From IMG/VR virus record IMGVR_UViG_3300042691_004353, positions 1 through 34,948 of that record: 34,948 bases of DNA, one strand, 5' to 3'. Origin of the DNA: a virus. Below, in pieces: positions 30,445 to 34,948 of this stretch (the first letter of the stretch is position 1; each line of letters opens with the position of its first letter). Made by a program: the position numbers and the translations under genes. The notes below the pieces were generated by a model. The model did not search any database. It saw nothing but the letters and a program-made list of their open reading frames with translations, and was not told the origin of the DNA.

Positions 30445-31802
30445 TATCGGAGGGTTCCTGTGCGGGTAAGTTTTTCAATCGCCTGATATTTCCGCTGAAG
30501 TTCGCGCAGTTCTTCTTGATTGTTGGGCAGAATCTTATCAAGCGCCGCCTTTTGAGCCGCTGGATCGCGCACATCGCGCAAGATAGCCATCACCTCAAAA
30601 TTTCTAAGGTCAGAGTTTTGCGACCATGCCTGCTGGAAGTCCGCAAGGTTGGCATCGCCAAACCGCCGCGCAAACTCTTGAGCGCCACGGGTGCGGGCAT
30701 CAACCTCTGTTAATTCGCCACGGAGCCTGCGGGCAATCTTGATTAGCACATCGGGCGGATAAGTTGCGTCACCGGTTCCAGCGGCTACTTGGGCGGTCTG
30801 CTGGTCGGTGGCGGCGTTGTTTGCCTTATTGATTGCCATCTGAACTTGGGCAATGTCTTTGGCTAGTTCTTTGTATCGGGCATCGCCAAGATTTTGCCGT
30901 AGTGCGCGCTCAATGTCAGCGGCCCTTCCCGTTTGGAACCGCACATCTTTGGCAAGGTCATCTGCAATTCGGATGATTTCCCCAACGCTTCTATTTCCGC
31001 GAGGCACTTCTGCCTGCGCTTCCAACAAGGTCGTGCGAGTTTTTTCCCCCGATGTTCTTGCGCTTTCCTCGCCTGGAGCCATCGGACGAATGTCGCCAGC
31101 CGGTCGGACGGGGAATCGAATGGGGAAACCTGCGCCTTGCGGTGCGGCTTGTTGCCGGATTGGTGCGGTCATATCCGGAGAAGTAACACCCCGAGGCGCG
31201 GCTTGAGGTTGACCCGCAGGGGCGGCTTGAGGAGCGGCCTGCGGTGCGCCTTGAATTGGCACAGGCGTTAGCGTTCCAGAGCCGCGTCTAAATGCCGCAG
31301 GAGCGCCTGCCTGTGTGGTCAGTTCTGGGGTTTGGAGGCCAAGTTGTGAGGCTGGTCCAGCCGCTGACTGGATGACATTATCAAAGTATTGGGCCATCGC
31401 CTTGGGGTTCTGCATGGCGATTCCCGTTGCCGTTGCGGCCATCCGCTCTACCGTGGAGCGGGGGATGCCAAGATTAGCCGCCTTTGCTTTGATTTCATCA
31501 AGCGCAGAAAGCGCCGCATCAGAGTTGCCAGATGAGATACGGGGGTCGTTTCGATACCCTCCGATGATGGTCATCAGTTGAGCATTTTGGTCTTTTGACA
31601 AGTTAAACAAAGCCTGCTCTTGGCCAGTTTTTGCGGTTTGAGTTGCAATCCGCGCTTGCTCTGCTTGCTCGGGGAATACTTGCTCGGCCTGCTGGTAGGC
31701 TTGCATTCCACGGGCAAAGTTAAGCATTTCCGGCAGGCTCATTGTTGGGGTGGTTTTAACCCCCAAAGAGATTGACGGGTCAATGTTGATGTTCTTGGCC
31801 AT
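30444..31802 (-). CDS. Ejection-type virion protein (452 aa), gp20-like by position
   Basis: Helical N-terminus (ARGMQAYQQAEQVFPEQAEQ), a Pro/Ala/Gln-rich linker near residues 170-245 (GAPQAAPQAAPAGQPQAAPR), then a helical C-terminal half (ELRELQRKYQAIEKLTRTGT). The start and the next stop overlap (TAATG). Gln/Ala-rich internal proteins in this slot are ejection proteins in P22-like phages; exact equivalence to gp20 is a guess. Confidence 0.5.
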   Translation of the reverse strand: MAKNINIDPSISLGVKTTPTMSLPEMLNFARGMQAYQQAEQVFPEQAEQARIATQTAKTGQEQALFNLSKDQNAQLMTIIGGYRNDPRISSGNSDAALSALDEIKAKAANLGIPRSTVERMAATATGIAMQNPKAMAQYFDNVIQSAAGPASQLGLQTPELTTQAGAPAAFRRGSGTLTPVPIQGAPQAAPQAAPAGQPQAAPRGVTSPDMTAPIRQQAAPQGAGFPIRFPVRPAGDIRPMAPGEESARTSGEKTRTTLLEAQAEVPRGNRSVGEIIRIADDLAKDVRFQTGRAADIERALRQNLGDARYKELAKDIAQVQMAINKANNAATDQQTAQVAAGTGDATYPPDVLIKIARRLRGELTEVDARTRGAQEFARRFGDANLADFQQAWSQNSDLRNFEVMAILRDVRDPAAQKAALDKILPNNQEELRELQRKYQAIEKLTRTGTLR

Positions 31803-31811
31803 GATTAGTCC

Positions 31812-32540
31812 TTAACCAACATTCATCATCAGAGGGGTGGACATTGCCGCCGCTGGGGTCGCTACTTGTGCCACCGGTTGCGGCTTCATTAAAGATGACA
31901 AAAATGCCATGTTGCCGATGTTTCCAAAGGCTCCGCCGTACGCATTTGCCGCACCAACCTGTCCTGCCGCTTGAGCCGCAGCCTGTCCTGTAAGCAGACC
32001 AGTCTGTTGCGCCGCAAGGTTTTGCGCTGATTGAACGCCGGTGTTGGTTGCGTTTTGACCCATTCCAGCAATGTTTCCAAGAATGTTGTAAATGTTGGTT
32101 CGTTCTTGTTGCGCTCGGTTGAAAGCGTTGGCGTATTCGGTCGAGGCAAGGTCTTGACCAAATTCTGTCAATGACCGCAAGGTGTTTCCACTTAACAAAC
32201 CGCCGCCAACATTTCGGGCTCTCTCTGTTGCTTGCGTTCCATACTTCATCCTAAATGCCATGCTTGGGTCGAGATATTGGGCGAGTTGTTCTTCGCCAAA
32301 CTGACCAGTTAAATATGGCCGCATTGCTCCGATGTCTCGCAGAGCCGTGTAACCAGTCTCTCGATAAGGGGCAAGGTCTCCACGGGCAATGTCATACATC
32401 TCCCGCTCTTGCGCCATCGCTCGGTCAGCCGCTGCCGCCTGAGTTCGCGCCGCATCTTTTGCTGCTTTTGCCTGCATCCCAGCGCCAACAAGGCCAGCGC
32501 CTGCGCTTAGTGCTAAAGCGGTTCCGGTTGCAATAGCCAT
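31812..32540 (-). CDS. DNA transfer/ejection protein, gp7-like
   Basis: 242 aa. Gly/Ala-rich hydrophobic N-terminus (MAIATGTALALSAGAGLVGA) followed by AKAAKDAARTQAAAADRAMA, then RETGYTALRDIGAMRPYL and a Gly/Ala-rich C-terminus. This is typical of the short membrane-active ejection protein of podoviruses, P22 gp7-like. It is the first of three ejection-type genes in a row and overlaps the GNAT gene by one base (TAATG). Confidence 0.65.
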   Translation of the reverse strand: MAIATGTALALSAGAGLVGAGMQAKAAKDAARTQAAAADRAMAQEREMYDIARGDLAPYRETGYTALRDIGAMRPYLTGQFGEEQLAQYLDPSMAFRMKYGTQATERARNVGGGLLSGNTLRSLTEFGQDLASTEYANAFNRAQQERTNIYNILGNIAGMGQNATNTGVQSAQNLAAQQTGLLTGQAAAQAAGQVGAANAYGGAFGNIGNMAFLSSLMKPQPVAQVATPAAAMSTPLMMNVG

Positions 32541-33025
32541 TATTCGATTCCCTTCATAAATGTCCGCTCCATCGGCTCAAATCCGGCGCGGAAATAGACT
32601 TTTTCCATCTTGTCTGCCCGCTCATCTTCTAGGGCAATCATAAACATGGTCTTTGCACCGCGTTCCTTTGCCCATAATTGTAAGTGTTTGAACATCTTAT
32701 TCCCAGCCCCCGAGCCTCTTGCCGCGGGGGTTAGCCACCACCAAAGTTCTTGGGCGACCTTATGCGAGGGCGAGAAATATAGGGGATATGCAAGGCCACC
32801 AGTTATCCCGACAATCTCCCCGTTAACCTCGGCAAGCAGGGCGCACATATCGGGGTTTTGCATCGCACCACGCAAGAAGATTTCAAACCCTTTGGGCTCA
32901 AACTCGCAGACCTTTTGCATGGGCGAGGCTTTATGAAAGTCTGCGCTCAGTTGCAAATAAACCGGCACATCGGCCTCGGTGGCCTTTCGCACGGTTATCA
33001 GGTGCTGGGTGTCAGATAGGTTCAT
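32540..33025 (-). CDS. GNAT-family N-acetyltransferase
   Basis: 161 aa. ITVRKATEADVPVYLQLSAD at the N-terminus, EVNGEIVGITGGL in the middle and WWWLTPAARGSGAGNKMFKH containing the acetyl-CoA motif RGSGAG (residues 103-108). These are the canonical GNAT blocks. It lies inside the virion operon between gp10-like and gp7-like genes, so it may modify virion proteins or host targets. Similar enzymes recur in this slot in related phages, to my memory. Confidence 0.8.
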   Translation of the reverse strand: MNLSDTQHLITVRKATEADVPVYLQLSADFHKASPMQKVCEFEPKGFEIFLRGAMQNPDMCALLAEVNGEIVGITGGLAYPLYFSPSHKVAQELWWWLTPAARGSGAGNKMFKHLQLWAKERGAKTMFMIALEDERADKMEKVYFRAGFEPMERTFMKGIE

Positions 33026-33240
33026 GGGTTGTAGTAAGGCACTTTCTTAGATTCGCCGTTAACAGTCACCTCGATAAACCCCGCAGGGGCCGCAGGCAGA
33101 GTCGCGGAGCCAGCGGTCGCGGTGGTGGCGCTGGAGAAGTTCAGGAGGTTCAAAAAGAACAGTTGCCATGCCCGCGTTGGCCTTTGGGTCTGATCAATCA
33201 TTGGGGCGGTCGGTATCCGCTGGTTCTGAGGGGTAGCCAT
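33022..33240 (-). CDS. Small tail-region protein (72 aa)
   Basis: [20 protein letters not shown] then PTRAWQLFFLNLLNFSSATT and a beta hairpin (GFIEVTVNGESKKVPYYNP). The 'IP-AP-ID---RPTR-W--F---L' block is a conserved small phage protein after the gp10-like gene. It overlaps both neighbours by a few bases. Probably structural (neck or fibre adaptor). Confidence 0.6.
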   Translation of the reverse strand: MATPQNQRIPTAPMIDQTQRPTRAWQLFFLNLLNFSSATTATAGSATLPAAPAGFIEVTVNGESKKVPYYNP

Positions 33241-34948
33241 TAGTTCTCCCCCGCCTCGGCTTTGAGGTTCGCAGAGACAATCACCGCCTTCACAGGATCA
33301 GAAATTGATACCTCGAAAACCTTGTCCCGCGACCAACCCAACCGCCGCCAGATGGCGCGGTTCTGATACTTGCCCTGCTTTCCGATACTGGTCCAGTATT
33401 CATTAGACCAAGTCGAGCCGCCGTCATTCGACCAGCGGAGCATTGCTTGGGGGTCTTCGCCCTGCCCCGAGGATAGTCCAACCCCAGGCTGGAACTGGAT
33501 TTGAAGTTCATGGAAATACTGCCGCTGAAGGTCCGAAGTGATATGCGGAGCCCGCCTAATCCTGCGGATGGGGGCGCCGTCATCGGTATAAAAGTTGCGC
33601 CCCAGTTGGTAAATCTTGCCGTTTTCGTAATCCCCAACCAAGACTTGCTGGTTGAAGAATGCGCAACAGTTCCCCCGATGCCGCTCAAACTGGTTGAGGG
33701 TGTTCCGATAGAGCCACTTATGCCATAGGCCGGTGGTGTTGTCATAGGCCCAAGTCAGACCGTTTTCTCCAATCGAGGGGAAGGTCACCACATAGACCTC
33801 ATGCCCTTCGAGTTGGTAGGTCCACGCAAGAGCGTCAGAGACATTCTGGTTGACCAAGGTCGTTTCGACCGCATGGGTGGAGATTCTCTCGGGAAAATAT
33901 CCATTCATGCGCACAATCATGGCCTCGCCACGGTTGTTCTTGGAGACATAAGCAAAGGAGTTCCCCATTCGAGCGCAGGACCACTTTGCGGCGATTCCCT
34001 GCTGAGTCGAGGTGCCTGGGATGCGGGTAAAGGGAAACGGAACGCCACCGGAGTCAATCCAGACCTCGGATGACATCTCCCCAAGAAGATAGACCTCCCG
34101 CCGGTCAACAATGACCGCCACTAGATCATCTGGTGATCCATCTTTTGATGCAAAAGATAGGGGGTCGGTAATCGGGGAGAGTAGGTCAGAGGCAGCCCAA
34201 AGTTGCGAGTTGGGTTTGTTGTAAAGGAAATAGTTGTCGGTAATGTCCACCGTGCCGCCGCCCTCGAAGGGACCGTCATTGGCAGGCAGAACCGTCCAGT
34301 TGATTGAGTAGACCGTGGCGCTTGCCGCCGTCTGGGAGGCGCTGACCTTGTAGGTTCCGGTCGAGCCAGCCGTTCCGGTCAGTTGCTCAACAATGATTGT
34401 CCCATCGGTGACATTCGCACCCTCTAGGGTCTGCCCAACCGCCAAGGTTCCGCTAGAGACCGCAGAAACCGTCATGGTCGTGCCAGAAATTGATGCAGTA
34501 AACACCGCAGGGGCCGCGACCGAGTTAATCGTGGTCGAGGTGACTGTCTGCGAGGCGCTGACCGTATAGGTTCCCGCTCCGCCGGTTCCCGTTCCAAGGG
34601 CGGTGATTACGGTGTTTGCGGTCACTCCCTGCCCAAAAATAGCCTGCCCGACCGCAATCGTCCCAGATAGGACTGAGGTCACGGTCAGGGTGGTGGTGCT
34701 GATTGAGCCAGTAAAAATGGCCGATGAGGGGCTGGAAATTAGCCAAGTGTAGCGATAGGCATCGTCCACAATGTAGACATTGACCCCGTTGTCCACAATC
34801 CCGACCAGTCCGGTCGAGGTGTTCATTTGCCCGATGCACTTGGGTGCATAGTCTGATTCCATCACATAGACAAAATCCCCGCAGACGGTGACCACTTGCT
34901 GGCCACCAGAAAGGGTGCGGATTCCACGCACTTCTTCCTGATTGGGAA
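33240..34948 (-). CDS. P22 gp10-like tail/DNA stabilisation protein, main part
   Basis: This is the body of the gene that begins at 235 on the other side of the junction (624 aa in total). Two tandem beta-rich inserts lie early in the protein (34524-34721 and 34305-34508). Then come long beta-propeller-like stretches with WYxx-type repeats ([11 protein letters not shown] and ICQLGR-like turns) and a C-terminus ending [11 protein letters not shown]. The family plugs the portal-tail channel to hold packaged DNA. The 69 final bases repeat 1-69. Confidence 0.7.
   Translation of the reverse strand, partial: PNQEEVRGIRTLSGGQQVVTVCGDFVYVMESDYAPKCIGQMNTSTGLVGIVDNGVNVYIVDDAYRYTWLISSPSSAIFTGSISTTTLTVTSVLSGTIAVGQAIFGQGVTANTVITALGTGTGGAGTYTVSASQTVTSTTINSVAAPAVFTASISGTTMTVSAVSSGTLAVGQTLEGANVTDGTIIVEQLTGTAGSTGTYKVSASQTAASATVYSINWTVLPANDGPFEGGGTVDITDNYFLYNKPNSQLWAASDLLSPITDPLSFASKDGSPDDLVAVIVDRREVYLLGEMSSEVWIDSGGVPFPFTRIPGTSTQQGIAAKWSCARMGNSFAYVSKNNRGEAMIVRMNGYFPERISTHAVETTLVNQNVSDALAWTYQLEGHEVYVVTFPSIGENGLTWAYDNTTGLWHKWLYRNTLNQFERHRGNCCAFFNQQVLVGDYENGKIYQLGRNFYTDDGAPIRRIRRAPHITSDLQRQYFHELQIQFQPGVGLSSGQGEDPQAMLRWSNDGGSTWSNEYWTSIGKQGKYQNRAIWRRLGWSRDKVFEVSISDPVKAVIVSANLKAEAGEN
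34305..34508 (-). repeat. Beta-rich domain insert, second copy in gp10-like protein
   Basis: Encodes [20 protein letters not shown], then [14 protein letters not shown] and [16 protein letters not shown]. Same fold pattern as the copies at 34524-34721 and 759-972. Confidence 0.75.
34524..34721 (-). repeat. Beta-rich domain insert, first copy in gp10-like protein
   Basis: Encodes [20 protein letters not shown], then [18 protein letters not shown] and [16 protein letters not shown]. It lies directly before the second copy, separated by five residues. Confidence 0.75.
34880..34948. repeat. Terminal direct repeat, right copy
   Basis: This is the second exact copy of bases 1-69. Removing one copy gives a 34,879-bp circle. 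P22-like phages package by headful and have circularly permuted ends, which fits. Confidence 0.95.

Noticed and set aside
1-34948. CRISPR array, tRNA genes, insertion sequences
   Set aside because: I saw no regularly spaced repeats, cloverleaf with CCA-type arms, or transposase-like protein anywhere in the window.

Overview
This window is one complete tailed-phage genome with P22-like (podovirus-type) virion genes. The first 69 bases are repeated exactly as the last 69 (1-69 = 34880-34948), and a tail gene reads straight through the junction (235 to 1, then 34879 to 33240). The contig is therefore circular or circularly permuted, with a unique length of about 34,879 bp. Several protein families present here (Rap1a-type immunity protein, DUF6321-like, DUF7936-like and an 'MTDLRKAAEMALEAL' protein) are ones I associate with phages of Burkholderiales. 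A freshwater betaproteobacterial host is my best guess, not something the sequence proves. I see no integrase, no recognisable prophage repressor, no tRNA, no CRISPR array and no insertion sequence.

Layout. (1) A short rightward early operon (22637-25732) holds small regulatory or hypothetical genes, a recombination cassette (ERF annealing protein, YqaJ-type exonuclease, SSB) and two small envelope-protein candidates. (2) Everything else is on the minus strand and runs leftward from about 22.5 kb, through the contig junction, to 25748. It starts with a structured non-coding region (22074-22540). Next come small DNA-metabolism genes: a zinc ribbon protein, a Rap1a-like protein, a replisome-organiser-like protein, a cytosine DNA methyltransferase with a slippery C tract, an HNH protein and a RusA resolvase. 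These are followed by an HTH protein, a GroES-like co-chaperonin, several tiny basic proteins and a 581-aa HELQH zincin-like protein. Then come terminase small and large subunits, portal, scaffold, coat, a glycosyltransferase-like protein and a long fibre region with three adhesin plus accessory-protein cassettes. After that come P22 gp4-like and gp10-like tail factors, a GNAT protein, three ejection-type proteins, a collar fibre, and a holin/lysozyme cassette.

Transcription signals visible by eye: a near-consensus sigma70 promoter before scaffold/coat (10941-10969) and a strong intrinsic terminator after the coat block (8380-8412); a promoter before terminase (14796-14824); divergent promoters at 22578-22605 (+) and 22510-22538 (-); and an intrinsic terminator (25679-25707, minus) that ends the leftward transcript inside the 3' end of a rightward gene.

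The two observations most worth following are these. First, an 11-C tract (19905-19915) in the DNA methyltransferase gene separates a complete catalytic half from two overlapping, out-of-frame, family-like C-termini. Second, a minus-strand RNA of about 170 nt has a 21-bp closing helix, two hairpins whose loops can kiss, and a U-tract end.
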